A stretch of 64,000 nt of DNA, taken from NCBI RefSeq assembly GCF_013432195.1, contig NZ_JACCDB010000006.1, positions 1-64,000 on the forward strand. The letters run 5' to 3'. The position numbers were made by a program, and so were the translations under genes. The notes below the pieces were generated by a model. The model saw only the letters and a list, made by a program, of their open reading frames with translations, did no database searches and was not told the origin of the DNA. Source of the DNA: Tepidicella baoligensis (lineage in GTDB: Bacteria; Pseudomonadota; Gammaproteobacteria; Burkholderiales; Burkholderiaceae_C). Shown piece by piece: positions 41,571 through 50,388 of this stretch (positions are counted from its first letter, which is position 1; every line of letters begins with the position of its first letter).

Positions 41571-43958
41571 ATGTCGGATTCCACCGTGGCTCAGCAACCG
41601 GGCGCTGCCGTGCCTACCCTGCCAGAGGGGCATCGTGGCCCGCTGACGGTCGATGACGACTTCCTCGTGCTCGACGATCCGGTCGAGCAGGCCGATTTCA
41701 CCCGCCCCTGCCCAGGGCAAGGCCGCGACCTGACCGAGGCCGTCCTGATGGTGCAAGGCATGTACTGCGCGGCTTGTGCCAACACCGTCGAAGACGTGCT
41801 GGCCGCCATGCCGGGTGTGGAGGCGGCCCAGGTGCATGCCGCCACCCGCCGCCTGACCGTGCGCTGGGACCCCCGGCAAGTGCGCTTGTCGGCGCTGGCG
41901 CGAGCCGTGGGGCGCGCCGGCTACCGCTTGCTGCCCATGCAGCAGGCGCTCGGGGTGGAAGAGCGCCTGGCCGAAACCCGCAAAGCCCTGTGGCGCCTGT
42001 TCGTGGCAGGCTTTTGCATGATGCAGGTCATGATGTACGCGTGGCCTTCGTACGTCACCGAACCGGGCGAAATCCCGGCCGACATCGACCAGCTCCTGCG
42101 CTGGGCCAGTTTCGTGCTCAGCATTCCGGTGGTGGTGTTTTCCAGCGGACCCTTTTTTCAGAGTGCCTGGCGCGACCTCAAGCACGGGCGCATCGGCATG
42201 GACACGCCGGTGTCCATCGGCATCCTGGCCTGTTTCTTCGTCAGCGTCGCGGCCACCTACGACCCCTCCGGGCCCTGGGGCGAGGACGTCTGGTACGACT
42301 CGCTCACCATGTTCGTGTTCTTCCTGTTGGGCGGGCGCTACCTGGAATTCCGCCTGCGCGACCGCACCGCCGGGGCGCTGGACGCGCTCATGAACCGGCT
42401 GCCCGAGCTGTGCGAACGGCAATTGCCCGACGGCGGTTTCGAGTCCGTCTCGATCAAACGGCTGGCCGTGGGCGACGTGGTGCGCGTGCAGGCCGGGCAG
42501 GCCTTCCCGGGTGACGCCACCGTGCTGAGCGAAGGCGCCACGGTGGACGAGGCCTTGCTCACGGGGGAATCCCAGCCCCTGACGCGCCGTCGAGGCGAAA
42601 GCGTGGTGGCCGGCAGCTACAACCTGGCCGGCACCGCCCTGGTCCGCATCGACAAGCTGGGGCGGGACACCCGGTTTGCCCAGATCGTCTCGCTCATGGA
42701 GCAGGCGTCCACCGAAAAACCCCGGCTGGTCCGGCTGGTGGACCGGATCGCGGCGCCCTTCCTCGTGCTGGTGATGCTGTCGGCGGCCACGGCAGGCTAC
42801 TACTGGTGGCAGATCGACCCTGGCAAGGCCCTGGCCGTCGCCGTGGCCGTGCTGATCGTGACCTGCCCGTGCGCCTTGTCGCTGGCCACGCCGTCGGCCC
42901 TGCTGGCTTCGGCTGGCGCTCTGGCCGGGCGCGGCATTCTGGTGCGCCGATTGCAGGCCTTTGAAACGCTGGCCCGTGTGGACACCTTTGTGTTCGACAA
43001 AACCGGGACCCTGACGCAGGACCGGGTGGTGCTGCGCGAGGTGATTGCCCGCCCAGGGCTGAGCCGTGCTGATGCTTTGGCCTTGGCTTACCGGTTGAGT
43101 GCGGCGTCGCTGCATCCGGTGTCGCGGGCGATTGCACAGGCTGCCCGCGAAGAGGTGTCTGACCTGCCCAGCCTGCCCGGCGATCAGGAGGTGCGCGACA
43201 TCCCGGGCGCCGGCTTGGTGTTGTCGAACGGGGCAGGGCAAGCATACCGGTTGGGTTCGGCACGTCATGGCGGGCTGGACGAAAGCGCGTTGCTGGCCGA
43301 AGGGCACACCGTGCCGGACGCGCCCTGCGCCTATTTGACCGATGCCGACGGCTGGCTGGCCACCTTTGTGATGGACGAGGGCGTGCGCGCCGATGCAGCG
43401 GAAGCCATCGCGGCGCTGCGCCGTCAAGGTCTGCATGTGCGTCTGCTCTCGGGCGACCGCCTGGCTGCGGCGCTGCGCGTGGCCAGGCAGGTGGGGGTGG
43501 ACGACGTCGTGGCAGAGGCCAGCCCCGAACGCAAGCTGCAAGAGGTGGTGGCGCTGCAGCAGCAGGGGGCGACCATCGCCATGGTGGGCGACGGTCTCAA
43601 CGACGGCCCGGTCCTGGCTCGCGCCGATGTCTCCTTCGCGCTGGGCCATGGGGCGCCGCTCACCCAGTCCCAGTCGGACTTCGTGGTGCAAAGCGGCCGG
43701 CTCTCGGAGGTGGTGCAGACCGTGCTGCAGGCCCGCCGCACGCTGCAGATCGTCAAGCAGAACCTGTGGTGGGCGGGCGCCTACAACGCGGTGTCCGTGC
43801 CCATGGCCGTGGTGGGCTGGATGCCCCCCTGGGCCGCGGGCCTGGGCATGGCGCTGAGCTCTTTTCTCGTCATCGGCAACGCCATGCGTCTCGGGCGTAT
43901 TCCCGTCGTCGCCTCGGAGCCGATTCCCACTCTTCAACCCGAACCGCTCGTGAGGTGA
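41571..43958 (+). CDS. ccoI: copper-exporting P1B-type ATPase for cbb3 oxidase assembly (CcoI/FixI)
   Basis: Membrane ATPase that supplies copper for cbb3 oxidase maturation. The 795 residues include an N-terminal metal-binding domain (GMYCAACAN near 64), the membrane CPC motif (TCPCALSLATPSALLASAG near 437), phosphorylation site FDKTGTLTQD near 478, HP motif (LHPVSRAI near 520) and hinge MVGDGLNDGPVLARAD near 672. About eight transmembrane segments are expected. It starts a ccoI-ccoS unit directly ahead of ccoNOQP. The message is probably leaderless (see the FNR box at 41523). The N-terminal 50 residues contain the DDPVEQADF stretch often seen in CcoI of this group. Confidence 0.93.
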   Translation: MSDSTVAQQPGAAVPTLPEGHRGPLTVDDDFLVLDDPVEQADFTRPCPGQGRDLTEAVLMVQGMYCAACANTVEDVLAAMPGVEAAQVHAATRRLTVRWDPRQVRLSALARAVGRAGYRLLPMQQALGVEERLAETRKALWRLFVAGFCMMQVMMYAWPSYVTEPGEIPADIDQLLRWASFVLSIPVVVFSSGPFFQSAWRDLKHGRIGMDTPVSIGILACFFVSVAATYDPSGPWGEDVWYDSLTMFVFFLLGGRYLEFRLRDRTAGALDALMNRLPELCERQLPDGGFESVSIKRLAVGDVVRVQAGQAFPGDATVLSEGATVDEALLTGESQPLTRRRGESVVAGSYNLAGTALVRIDKLGRDTRFAQIVSLMEQASTEKPRLVRLVDRIAAPFLVLVMLSAATAGYYWWQIDPGKALAVAVAVLIVTCPCALSLATPSALLASAGALAGRGILVRRLQAFETLARVDTFVFDKTGTLTQDRVVLREVIARPGLSRADALALAYRLSAASLHPVSRAIAQAAREEVSDLPSLPGDQEVRDIPGAGLVLSNGAGQAYRLGSARHGGLDESALLAEGHTVPDAPCAYLTDADGWLATFVMDEGVRADAAEAIAALRRQGLHVRLLSGDRLAAALRVARQVGVDDVVAEASPERKLQEVVALQQQGATIAMVGDGLNDGPVLARADVSFALGHGAPLTQSQSDFVVQSGRLSEVVQTVLQARRTLQIVKQNLWWAGAYNAVSVPMAVVGWMPPWAAGLGMALSSFLVIGNAMRLGRIPVVASEPIPTLQPEPLVR

Positions 43959-43964
43959 CTGCCC

Positions 43965-44102
43965 ATGGACATTCTCTACCTGCTCATTCCCCTGTCCGTG
44001 CTGCTGGTGCTCGTCATCATCGGCGTGTTCTGGTGGGCCCTGCAAGCCGGCCAGTTCGACAACATCGAACGCGAGGGCGAGCGGATTCTTCGGGGCGATT
44101 GA
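43965..44102 (+). CDS. ccoS: cbb3 oxidase maturation protein CcoS
   Basis: A 45-residue protein with one transmembrane helix (LYLLIPLSVLLVLVIIGVFW, residues 4-23) and a short charged tail ending in ILRGD. This size and pattern are characteristic of CcoS, which is needed for cofactor insertion into cbb3 oxidase. It starts six bases after ccoI, and its stop codon overlaps the first bases of the ccoN FNR box. Confidence 0.9.
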   Translation: MDILYLLIPLSVLLVLVIIGVFWWALQAGQFDNIEREGERILRGD

Positions 44103-44112
44103 TCTATGTCAA
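44099..44112 (+). promoter_or_regulatory. FNR/Anr box for ccoNOQP (class II)
   Basis: TTGAT-CTAT-GTCAA, centre 44105.5. A -10-like GATACT at 44135-44140 and the -41.5 rule put the start near 44147, leaving a 24-base leader with AGAGGAG before ccoN. The box begins inside the ccoS stop codon region. Confidence 0.88.
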
Positions 44113-44170
44113 CCGGATCGGCCCTGCCTGCTGCGATACTGCGACGCGGTGAAATTCAAGAGGAGTTTGT

Positions 44171-45622
44171 ATGACCGTGACAACAGCGGATGCCCAGTCG
44201 GGTGTCTATAACGACAAGGTCGTCAGGCAGTTTGCCATCATGTCCGTGGTTTGGGGCGTGGTCGGCATGCTGGTTGGCGTGATCATCGCGGCCCAGTTGA
44301 CCTGGCCGGAGCTCAACCTCGGCATCGAATGGCTGACCTATGGCCGCCTGCGACCGCTGCACACCAATGCGGTGATCTTCGCCTTCGGTGGCTGTGCCTT
44401 GTTTGCCACCAGCTATTACGTGGTGCAACGCACCTGTCACACCCGGCTCTTCCTCGGTCCGCTGGCAACCTTCACCTTCTGGGGTTGGCAGCTGGTCATC
44501 GTGCTGGCTGCGATCACCCTGCCGCTGGGCCTCACCCAGGGCAAGGAATACGCCGAGCTGATCTGGCCGATCGACGTGCTCATCGCTGTGGTCTGGGTGG
44601 CTTATGCCATCGTGTTCTTCGGCACCATCGGCACCCGCAAGGTCAAGCACATTTACGTGGCCAACTGGTTCTTCGGCGCCTTCATCCTGGCCGTGGCCCT
44701 GCTGCACATCGTCAACAGCGCCGCCGTGCCCACCAGCCTGCTGCATTCCTACTCCGCCTACGCCGGTGTGCAGGACGCCATGGTCCAGTGGTGGTATGGT
44801 CACAATGCCGTCGGTTTCTTCCTCACCGCCGGTTTCCTGGGCATGATGTACTACTTCATCCCCAAGCAGGCCGAACGCCCGGTCTATTCCTACCGCCTCT
44901 CCATCGTCCACTTCTGGGCGCTGATTTTCACCTACATGTGGGCCGGCCCCCACCACCTGCACTACACCGCGCTGCCGGACTGGGCGCAGTCGCTGGGTAT
45001 GGTGTTCTCGCTCATTCTGCTGGCGCCCAGCTGGGGCGGCATGATCAACGGCATCATGACGCTGTCGGGTGCCTGGCACAAGCTGCGTGACGACCCCATC
45101 CTGCGCTTCCTGATCGTGTCCCTGTCGTTCTACGGCATGTCCACCTTCGAAGGGCCGATGATGTCTATCAAGACCGTCAACGCGCTGTCGCACTACACCG
45201 ACTGGACCGTGGGCCATGTGCACTCCGGCGCGCTGGGCTGGGTGGGTCTGGTGTCCATGGGTTCGCTGTACTATCTGGTGCCGCGCCTGTTTGGCCAGAA
45301 GAAGATGTACTCCATCCCCGCGATCGAGCTGCACTTCTGGATCGCCACGATCGGTATCGTGCTGTACATCGCCGCGATGTGGATCGCCGGTGTGATGCAG
45401 GGCCTGATGTGGCGTTCCATCAACCCCGACGGTACCCTGACCTACACCTTCGTGGAGTCCGTCAAGGCGAGCTATCCCTTCTACGTGATTCGCCTGGTGG
45501 GTGGCCTGATGTATCTGGGTGGCATGTGCATCATGGCCTGGAACGTCTGGATGACCGCACGCGAAGGCCTCAAGGCCGGTGCCGTGCCCGAAGTCAAGAT
45601 CCCTGCCGTTGTCCACGCCTGA
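44171..45622 (+). CDS. ccoN: cbb3-type cytochrome c oxidase subunit I
   Basis: Catalytic heme-copper subunit of the high-affinity terminal oxidase that reduces O2 at low tension. The 483 residues form about 12 transmembrane helices. Histidine ligands are visible in [10 protein letters not shown] (low-spin heme), WYGHNAVGF (Cu-B), WAGPHHLHY (Cu-B) and [11 protein letters not shown] (hemes b and b3). A strong AGAGGAG ribosome site precedes the ATG. First gene of the ccoNOQP operon. Confidence 0.97.
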   Translation: MTVTTADAQSGVYNDKVVRQFAIMSVVWGVVGMLVGVIIAAQLTWPELNLGIEWLTYGRLRPLHTNAVIFAFGGCALFATSYYVVQRTCHTRLFLGPLATFTFWGWQLVIVLAAITLPLGLTQGKEYAELIWPIDVLIAVVWVAYAIVFFGTIGTRKVKHIYVANWFFGAFILAVALLHIVNSAAVPTSLLHSYSAYAGVQDAMVQWWYGHNAVGFFLTAGFLGMMYYFIPKQAERPVYSYRLSIVHFWALIFTYMWAGPHHLHYTALPDWAQSLGMVFSLILLAPSWGGMINGIMTLSGAWHKLRDDPILRFLIVSLSFYGMSTFEGPMMSIKTVNALSHYTDWTVGHVHSGALGWVGLVSMGSLYYLVPRLFGQKKMYSIPAIELHFWIATIGIVLYIAAMWIAGVMQGLMWRSINPDGTLTYTFVESVKASYPFYVIRLVGGLMYLGGMCIMAWNVWMTAREGLKAGAVPEVKIPAVVHA

Positions 45623-45635
45623 GGAGTCCCACAAC

Positions 45636-46265
45636 ATGGCCAACCCAAACGAATCTCCCAAGGGTTTCACCCACGAGCGTATCGAAACCAACAACTTCCT
45701 GATGATCGTGCTGATCGTGCTGGTCATCGCGGTCGGGGGGCTGGTGGAAATCGTGCCGCTCTTTTTCCAGAAGTCCACCACGCAGCCGGTCGAGGGCCTC
45801 AAGCCCTACACCGCGCTGCAGTTGGCCGGGCGTGATGTCTATGTCAAGGAAGGCTGCTACGGCTGCCATTCCCAGATGATCCGCCCCTTCCACGCCGAAA
45901 CCATGCGCTATGGCCACTACTCGCTGGCTGGTGAATTCGTGTACGACCGCCCATTCCAGTGGGGCTCCAAGCGCACCGGGCCGGATCTGGCGCGCGTGGG
46001 CGGCCGTTATTCAGACGAATGGCACCGCATCCACCTGATCAACCCGCGCGATCTGGTGCCCGAGTCGAACATGCCGGCCTATCCCTGGTTGGAGCGCAAG
46101 CAGGTGAACGCCGAAGCCATGCCAGCGCGCATGCGGGCCCTGCGCCTGCTGGGGGCGCCTTACACCGACGAGGAAATCGCCAACTCGGTCGAAGAGGTTC
46201 GTGGCAAGACGGAGATGGACGCGATCATCGCCTACCTCCAGAGCCTCGGGACCGCGGTTCGTTAA
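45636..46265 (+). CDS. ccoO: cbb3-type cytochrome c oxidase subunit II (monoheme)
   Basis: A 209-residue membrane-anchored c-type cytochrome that passes electrons to CcoN. It has an N-terminal transmembrane helix (about 21-42) and a single heme-binding CYGCHSQ near 72, with the axial methionine probably in SNMPAYPWL near 147. The ATG at 45636 follows GAGGAG; upstream in-frame codons belong to the ccoN 3' end. Confidence 0.96.
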   Translation: MANPNESPKGFTHERIETNNFLMIVLIVLVIAVGGLVEIVPLFFQKSTTQPVEGLKPYTALQLAGRDVYVKEGCYGCHSQMIRPFHAETMRYGHYSLAGEFVYDRPFQWGSKRTGPDLARVGGRYSDEWHRIHLINPRDLVPESNMPAYPWLERKQVNAEAMPARMRALRLLGAPYTDEEIANSVEEVRGKTEMDAIIAYLQSLGTAVR

Positions 46266-46283
46266 ACGGAACAGGGGATGGAA

Positions 46284-46421
46284 ATGGATGTCAACGACCT
46301 GCGCAGCATCGTCACCGTGATCAGTCTGGTGATCTTCCTCGGCATCGTCTGGTGGGCGTGGTCGAAGCGCAACCAGGCCCGCTTCGACGAGGCGTCACGG
46401 ATACCGTTGAACGACGAATGA
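46284..46421 (+). CDS. ccoQ: cbb3-type cytochrome c oxidase subunit CcoQ
   Basis: A 45-residue single-helix protein that stabilises the oxidase: one transmembrane segment (about 7-25), then SKRNQARFDEASRIPL. The ATG at 46284 has AGGGG six bases upstream; an in-frame ATG at 46278 directly abuts that ribosome site and is less likely. It lies between ccoO and ccoP. Confidence 0.88.
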   Translation: MDVNDLRSIVTVISLVIFLGIVWWAWSKRNQARFDEASRIPLNDE

Positions 46422-46449
46422 GAAGTCCCCCACCCACAAGAGAATCATC

Positions 46450-47358
46450 ATGAGCGACTTCACAAGTGAATTCTGGCACCTCTACGTGGCCGGGCTGACC
46501 CTGATCAGCATCATTGCCTGCCTGGTCCTGCTGTGGGTCAGTGGCACGACCAAGGTCAAGGCCCACGGCGACAACACCACCGGGCATGTGTGGGACGAAG
46601 ATTTGCGCGAGATGAACAACCCCCTGCCAAAGTGGTGGGTCTATCTGTTCATCATCACCGTGGTGTTCGGCCTGATCTATGGGGCGCTCTACCCCATGTT
46701 CGGCAGCATTCCGGGCAAGCTGGGCTGGTCGTCCACCGGTCAGTACGAGGCTGAGAAACAGCGCAACCTGGAAGCCATTGCGCCGATCTATGCCGCTTTC
46801 AGCGAGATGGAGCCCGAAAAGCTGGCCGGCGATCCCGCCGCCATGGCGATTGGCGAGCGCCTGTTCATGAACTACTGCGCCCAGTGCCATGGTTCGGACG
46901 CCCGAGGCAGCCGCGGTTTTCCCAATCTGACCGACAACGACTGGCTCTGGGGGGGCGATCCGGAGTCCATCCGAACCACCATCACCCACGGCCGCATGGG
47001 TGTGATGCCGCCCATGGCGGCTGCCGTCGGCACGGCCGAAGATGTGACCAACCTGGCCCACTACGTGTTGAGCCTGTCGGGCAGCCCGCACGACAGCGTG
47101 CGCGCCACCCTCGGCAAGCCCAAGTACGCAGCCTGTGCCGCTTGCCACGGTCCCGAGGGCCTGGGCAACACCGCACTTGGCGCTCCGAACCTGACCGACA
47201 ACATCTGGTTGCATGGATGGGGGGTGGATGCGATCGTGCGCGCGGTCAACGAGGGGATCACCAACGTGATGCCGGCACAAAACATGTTGCTGACCGAGCA
47301 GCAGATCCATGTGCTGACTGCCTACGTGTGGGGCCTGTCCAACCAGCCCAAACAGTAA
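46450..47358 (+). CDS. ccoP: cbb3-type cytochrome c oxidase subunit III (diheme)
   Basis: A 302-residue membrane-bound diheme cytochrome c that feeds electrons to the oxidase. Two N-terminal hydrophobic segments (about 10-32 and 62-82) are followed by two c-type heme sites, CAQCHG near 143 and CAACHG near 230. Paired FPNLTDNDWLWGG and APNLTDNIWLHG segments show the internal duplication of the cytochrome domain. Confidence 0.96.
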   Translation: MSDFTSEFWHLYVAGLTLISIIACLVLLWVSGTTKVKAHGDNTTGHVWDEDLREMNNPLPKWWVYLFIITVVFGLIYGALYPMFGSIPGKLGWSSTGQYEAEKQRNLEAIAPIYAAFSEMEPEKLAGDPAAMAIGERLFMNYCAQCHGSDARGSRGFPNLTDNDWLWGGDPESIRTTITHGRMGVMPPMAAAVGTAEDVTNLAHYVLSLSGSPHDSVRATLGKPKYAACAACHGPEGLGNTALGAPNLTDNIWLHGWGVDAIVRAVNEGITNVMPAQNMLLTEQQIHVLTAYVWGLSNQPKQ

Positions 47359-47378
47359 CCTGAAACCACTGTTGCCTC

Positions 47379-48803
47379 GTGAGCACCAACACCCAGAAGG
47401 CTGGCCAGCCGGCCGGTGATGAAGAGATCGAGATTTCGCTTTACGCGGCTCGGCAGAAGATCTATCCCCGCTCGGTCAGCGGCTTGTTCAGCAGGTGGCG
47501 CTGGGGGTTGGTGTGGCTCACGCAGCTGGTGTTTTACGGGCTGCCCTGGCTGGAATGGAACGGACGCCAGGCCGTGCTGTTCGACCTGGAGGCCCGGCGC
47601 TTTTACCTGTTCCAGCTCGTTCTGTATCCGCAGGATTTCATCTATCTCACAGGGCTGCTCGTCATATCGGCGCTGGCCCTGTTCCTGTTCACGGCCGTGG
47701 CCGGACGCCTGTGGTGTGGCTATGCCTGTCCACAAACCGTCTATACCGAAATCTACCTCTGGATCGAACGCCAGGTCGAGGGCGACCGTTCGGCCCGCAT
47801 GCGGCTGGACCAATCGCCGCTGTCATTGCGGAAGTTCGGCAAGAAATGGCTCAAGCACGCCATCTGGGTGGCGTTCGGGCTCTGGACGGGCTTTACCTTC
47901 GTGGGCTATTTCACGCCCATCCATGAACTCGGGGCCGCCGTGATCCGGTGGGATCTGGGCCCGTGGCAAACGTTCTGGATTTTCTTCTACGGCTTCGCCA
48001 CCTACGGGAATGCGGGTTTCCTGCGCGAGCAGGTGTGCAAGTACATGTGCCCGTATGCGCGTTTCCAGAGCGCCATGTTCGACAAGGACACCATGATCGT
48101 CACCTACGATCAGGCCCGGGGCGAACCCCGCGGGCCCCGCTCCCGCAAGGCCGATCCGTCGGCCCTGGGTTTGGGGGATTGTGTCGACTGCACGCTGTGC
48201 GTACAAGTGTGTCCCACCGGAATCGATATTCGCAACGGCCTGCAATACGAATGCATCGGTTGCGGTGCTTGTATCGACGTCTGTGACGAAGTCATGGACA
48301 AGGTCGGCTATCCGCGCGGCCTCATCAAGTACTCCACGCAAAACGGGATGACCCAGGGGTGGAGCGCGGCGCAGATGATCCGGCGGGTGTTCCGGCCTCG
48401 GGTGCTGGTCTACAGCGGGATCCTGTTGGCCATTACCGTCGCGGTGTTCACGAGCTTGTGGTTGCGCACGCCCTTGAAAGTGGATGTGATCCGTGACCGC
48501 GGGGCCTTGGCCCGTATGGTCGAGATGGGCCGCATCGAAAACGTGTACCGTCTGCAGATCATGAACGCCACCGAGAGGGAGCAGGTCTATGACCTCACCG
48601 TGGCGGGCTTGCCTGGCATCGAGATCGTCTCCGACGCCGTGGTGCATGTCAGGCCTACCGAGGTTCGGTCGGTGGCGGTCACCGTCCAGGTGCCCCCGGA
48701 TGCGGCACCTTCGGGCTCTCACCCCATCGAGTTCCAGATCGCATCCCGCCAGGACGCCTCGATCCGCGTGTCGGAAAAGTCCGTTTTCATCATTCCCCGC
48801 TGA
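47379..48803 (+). CDS. ccoG: cbb3 oxidase assembly ferredoxin-like protein CcoG
   Basis: A 474-residue membrane protein with two [4Fe-4S] clusters that reduces Cu(II) for oxidase assembly in relatives. It has several N-terminal transmembrane helices, a membrane cysteine pair in LWCGYACPQT near 112, and ferredoxin motifs CVDCTLCVQVCPTGID near 268 and CIGCGACIDVCDEVMDK near 289, with an immunoglobulin-like C-terminal domain. It starts with GTG, 20 bases after ccoP. Confidence 0.94.
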   Translation: MSTNTQKAGQPAGDEEIEISLYAARQKIYPRSVSGLFSRWRWGLVWLTQLVFYGLPWLEWNGRQAVLFDLEARRFYLFQLVLYPQDFIYLTGLLVISALALFLFTAVAGRLWCGYACPQTVYTEIYLWIERQVEGDRSARMRLDQSPLSLRKFGKKWLKHAIWVAFGLWTGFTFVGYFTPIHELGAAVIRWDLGPWQTFWIFFYGFATYGNAGFLREQVCKYMCPYARFQSAMFDKDTMIVTYDQARGEPRGPRSRKADPSALGLGDCVDCTLCVQVCPTGIDIRNGLQYECIGCGACIDVCDEVMDKVGYPRGLIKYSTQNGMTQGWSAAQMIRRVFRPRVLVYSGILLAITVAVFTSLWLRTPLKVDVIRDRGALARMVEMGRIENVYRLQIMNATEREQVYDLTVAGLPGIEIVSDAVVHVRPTEVRSVAVTVQVPPDAAPSGSHPIEFQIASRQDASIRVSEKSVFIIPR

Positions 48804-48835
48804 TCCCCGGGCCATCACCAGAAAGGAATCCCACC

Positions 48836-49153
48836 ATGAACACCGTGACGCAGCGACTGGCCTCCCCGCCGTCTCCGGCCAAATCGGCTCCTTGGTATCG
48901 CGAACCCTATATGTGGCTGGTGCTCGGGCTGCCTCTCGCCGCAGTGATGGGCAGCATCACGGCCGCGGTGATTTCCGTGCACGCCATGGCCAACGATCCG
49001 CTGCTGGACCGCACACCCCCACCGGTCATCCAACCGGACCCTGCGGTGATTGAAAAGCTCACGCCCGAACAGCGCGCGGCCCTCGAAATGAGCCTGGCGC
49101 CAGCCAACAAGGCGCGCAACCACGTGGTGAGCCCGGAAGTCCCCAAGGACTGA
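48836..49153 (+). CDS. ccoH: FixH-family protein (CcoH)
   Basis: A 105-residue bitopic membrane protein: cytoplasmic N-terminus, PWYREPYMWLVLGLPLAAVM leading into the transmembrane helix (about 27-48), and a short periplasmic region with a Pro-rich DRTPPPVIQPDP. CcoH/FixH proteins bind and stabilise the cbb3 oxidase. It is shorter than typical FixH (about 150-170 residues) because the folded periplasmic domain is reduced. Confidence 0.85.
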   Translation: MNTVTQRLASPPSPAKSAPWYREPYMWLVLGLPLAAVMGSITAAVISVHAMANDPLLDRTPPPVIQPDPAVIEKLTPEQRAALEMSLAPANKARNHVVSPEVPKD

Positions 49154-49190
49154 GTCGCCGCTTGCCGGCACCCATGACAGCGGAGGTCAT

Positions 49191-49484
49191 ATGGCACAGC
49201 GATGGATGTGGATAGCTTGGCCCGCCTTTTTGATGGCGGCGGTTCTGGAAATGGTGGTGTTCGCCTTCGTGGACCCCAGTGAGCTGCATTGGCGCGGCCA
49301 GCCGCTGGAGATGTCGGCCCTGGGTGTCTATACCATCGCCTTCTTCCTGTTCTGGGCGATCACGATGGTGTCGAGCTTTCTGACCACCATGCTGGCGATG
49401 TCGCCGTTCGAGGTCAACCGTTGCCCCGTTCCACCCGATCAGCGTCCAGCGGAGTGTGCGTCCCGCTGCCCACCCAAGGCCTAG
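49191..49484 (+). CDS. small membrane protein of the cco cluster, unknown function
   Basis: A 97-residue protein with two transmembrane helices (about 6-27 and 47-69) separated by a short loop (VDPSELHWRGQPLEMS), and a cysteine-containing tail (RCPVPPDQRPAECASRCPPK). I do not recognise a named family. It is the last gene of the ccoN-H run, 37 bases after ccoH, and is convergent with fnr. Tail cysteines and position suggest, but do not show, a role in oxidase or copper handling. Confidence 0.75.
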   Translation: MAQRWMWIAWPAFLMAAVLEMVVFAFVDPSELHWRGQPLEMSALGVYTIAFFLFWAITMVSSFLTTMLAMSPFEVNRCPVPPDQRPAECASRCPPKA

Positions 49485-49508
49485 TTCTCGGGCTGTGGGG
49501 GCAGCGGC

Positions 49509-50246
49509 TCAGGGATGTTGGGCCACCGGCTCCCCCGATTGGGGGCTGACGAGCATTTGCAGCGCTTGCGTGTTCTTGATGTGCACGTAGCGTTGCTTGA
49601 CTTCGATGATGCCTTCGTCCATGAAGCGGGAAAACGTGCGGCTGACGGTTTCCAGCTTCATGCCCAGGTAGCTGCCGATTTCTTCACGTGTCATGCGCAG
49701 GATCAGTTCCGATTGCGAAAAGCCGCGCGCGTGCAGCCGCTGCACCAGGTTGAGCAGGAAGGCGGCGAGCCGTTCCTCGGCCCGCATGCTGCCCAGCAGC
49801 AGCATGACGCCGTGGTCGCGCACGATTTCCCGGCTCATGATTTTGTGGACATGGTGCTGCAAGGTGCTGAATTCGCGTGAGAGCTGCTCCAGCCGGTCGA
49901 AGGGCAGCACGCACACCTCGGCGTCTTCGAGCGCGATGGCGGCGCAGGCGTGCTTGTCATGCACGATACCGTCCAGGCCAATGATTTCTCCGGCCATCTG
50001 GAAGCCCGTGACCTGATCCCGGCCATCGGCGGTGGTGACGCTGGTTTTGAAAAATCCCGAGCGGACGGCGTAGAGTGAGGTGAATGGATCGCCTGCATTG
50101 AACAAGGCGCTGCCCCGCTTCACCCGGCGGCGGGACGAGACGACATGGTCCAACTGCTGCATTTCGTCCGCGTTGAGGCCCAGCGGCAGGCACAGCTCGC
50201 GCAGGTTGCAACTGGAACAGGCGACTTTGATGCTTTCGATATCCAT
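49509..50246 (-). CDS. fnr: FNR/Anr-family oxygen-sensing transcription regulator
   Basis: A 245-residue Crp-Fnr family regulator with the four cysteines of an O2-labile [4Fe-4S] cluster: CSSCNLRELC near the N-terminus (spacing C-x2-C-x5-C, as in E. coli FNR) and a fourth in AEVCVLPF near 121. The C-terminal helix-turn-helix (MTREEIGSYLGMKLETVSRT, about 187-206) carries the E-x2-S-R recognition pattern of FNR, matching TTGAT half-sites. Start at 50246; upstream in-frame codons are not conserved. It is divergent from hemN and shares the FNR box at 50324, so autoregulation is likely. It is the probable regulator of the four boxes in this window. Confidence 0.95.
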   Translation of the reverse strand: MDIESIKVACSSCNLRELCLPLGLNADEMQQLDHVVSSRRRVKRGSALFNAGDPFTSLYAVRSGFFKTSVTTADGRDQVTGFQMAGEIIGLDGIVHDKHACAAIALEDAEVCVLPFDRLEQLSREFSTLQHHVHKIMSREIVRDHGVMLLLGSMRAEERLAAFLLNLVQRLHARGFSQSELILRMTREEIGSYLGMKLETVSRTFSRFMDEGIIEVKQRYVHIKNTQALQMLVSPQSGEPVAQHP

Positions 50247-50323
50247 GACGGTGATAACCCAGTGGGCCACCCATGGCCCACGCGCCAATCATAAACCCGC
50301 AACGTGACGGATGGCGCCGTTGT

Positions 50324-50337
50324 TTGACTCATGTCAA
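50324..50337. promoter_or_regulatory. FNR/Anr box between fnr and hemN
   Basis: TTGAC-TCAT-GTCAA, a symmetric site centred at 50330.5. For hemN the -41.5 rule gives a start near 50372 with a -10-like CACATT (50360-50365). It is about 85 bases upstream of fnr on the other strand, where it may act as an autoregulatory site. Confidence 0.85.
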
Positions 50338-50388
50338 TGGGATGCGAGGCAAATTGAGGCACATTCACGGAAAATTGGAGAACGGTTC

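Noticed and set aside
41409-44045. 878-codon open frame antisense to ccoI
   Set aside because: It covers a full P-type ATPase on the plus strand and runs through the usp start and FNR box. Composition is typical of reverse-frame translation of GC-rich DNA.
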